Positions 33,590-33,705 of a stretch of 33,705 nucleotides of DNA are shown piece after piece. Under the pieces are notes generated by a model. It searched no databases and had not been told where the DNA came from. It worked only from the letters and a program-made list of their open reading frames with translations. How positions within the stretch are numbered: position 1 is the first letter of the stretch; the number at the start of each line of letters is the position of its first letter. The stretch comes from an uncultured Gemella sp. (GTDB taxonomy: Bacteria; Bacillota; Bacilli; Staphylococcales; Gemellaceae): NCBI RefSeq assembly GCF_900766305.1, contig NZ_CAAFUZ010000009.1, forward strand, positions 1 through 33,705, read 5' to 3'. A program made the position numbers and the translations under genes.

Positions 33590-33705
33590 GGTTGTATACT
33601 AAATCCGGGGCATGGAAAAATTCCAGCCCCGGATTTCAATTTTTATATGCAAAAAGACAAATATCCAATATAATTAAGGTGTACAAAAATAATTAACTAA
33701 GAAAG
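33590..33705. repeat. Terminal inverted repeat, right copy
   Basis: This is the reverse complement of 4-119 with about four mismatches by eye, including the same GC-rich hairpin (AAATCCGGGGC..GCCCCGGATTT). It starts abruptly at GGTTGTATAC, 26 bases after the operon terminator, and runs to the last base of the window, so the element continues outside. Confidence 0.9.

Overview
The window is AT-rich DNA from a low-GC Gram-positive bacterium (Bacillota). The evidence is the Gram-positive replicative polymerase PolC, recU next to a class A penicillin-binding protein, proS followed by polC, and the block trmR-trhP1-trhP2-udk-greA-mtnN in the Bacillus order. A streptococcal-type 2-oxoacid dehydrogenase cluster sits beside these Bacillus-like orders. 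I think of Gemella or a close relative; this is inference from gene content, not a database match.

Layout. 1-305: an inverted copy of the repeat that also ends the window, then a terminator. 306-1592: an MFS transporter. 1802-4344: a three-gene flavin redox operon (membrane-anchored FMN-binding protein, ApbE flavin transferase, ferric-reductase-like flavocytochrome), ended by a repeat-like double hairpin. 4653-5324: an orphan CMP-sugar synthetase. 5359-8103 (minus): recU and a PBP1A-type enzyme. 8292-14658: proS and polC. 14984-17425: murA, a 55-codon epuA-like gene and pta. 17641-22483: tRNA wobble-uridine modification genes followed by udk, greA and mtnN. 22560-25041: small membrane proteins and a translationally coupled MprF-flippase-like/PlsY-like pair. 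25042-26000: an accessory stretch with a very basic 35-residue peptide, a Zur-like dyad and a 63-residue Cys/His-rich metallothionein-like protein. 26005-27657 (minus): an L-lactate permease. 28257-33517: a four-gene 2-oxoacid (probably pyruvate) dehydrogenase complex. 33527-33705: a terminator and the second copy of the terminal repeat.

How the parts relate. Much of the window is housekeeping: replication, translation, wall synthesis, tRNA modification and acetyl-CoA metabolism. Lactate uptake, pyruvate dehydrogenase and Pta form a coherent lactate/pyruvate to acetyl-CoA to acetyl-phosphate route. The permease and dehydrogenase are divergent around about 600 bases carrying two good promoters, a cre-like site and operator-like repeats. 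The most novel-looking parts are the metallothionein-like gene with its control region, the flavin operon (its ApbE has no export signal while its FMN-binding substrate appears to face outward), the decayed PHP metal site in PolC, the nearly identical lipoyl domains in E2 and E3, and the inverted repeats at both ends. The last suggest that the window is a whole contig broken at a dispersed repeat. I saw no rRNA, tRNA, CRISPR array or transposase gene.
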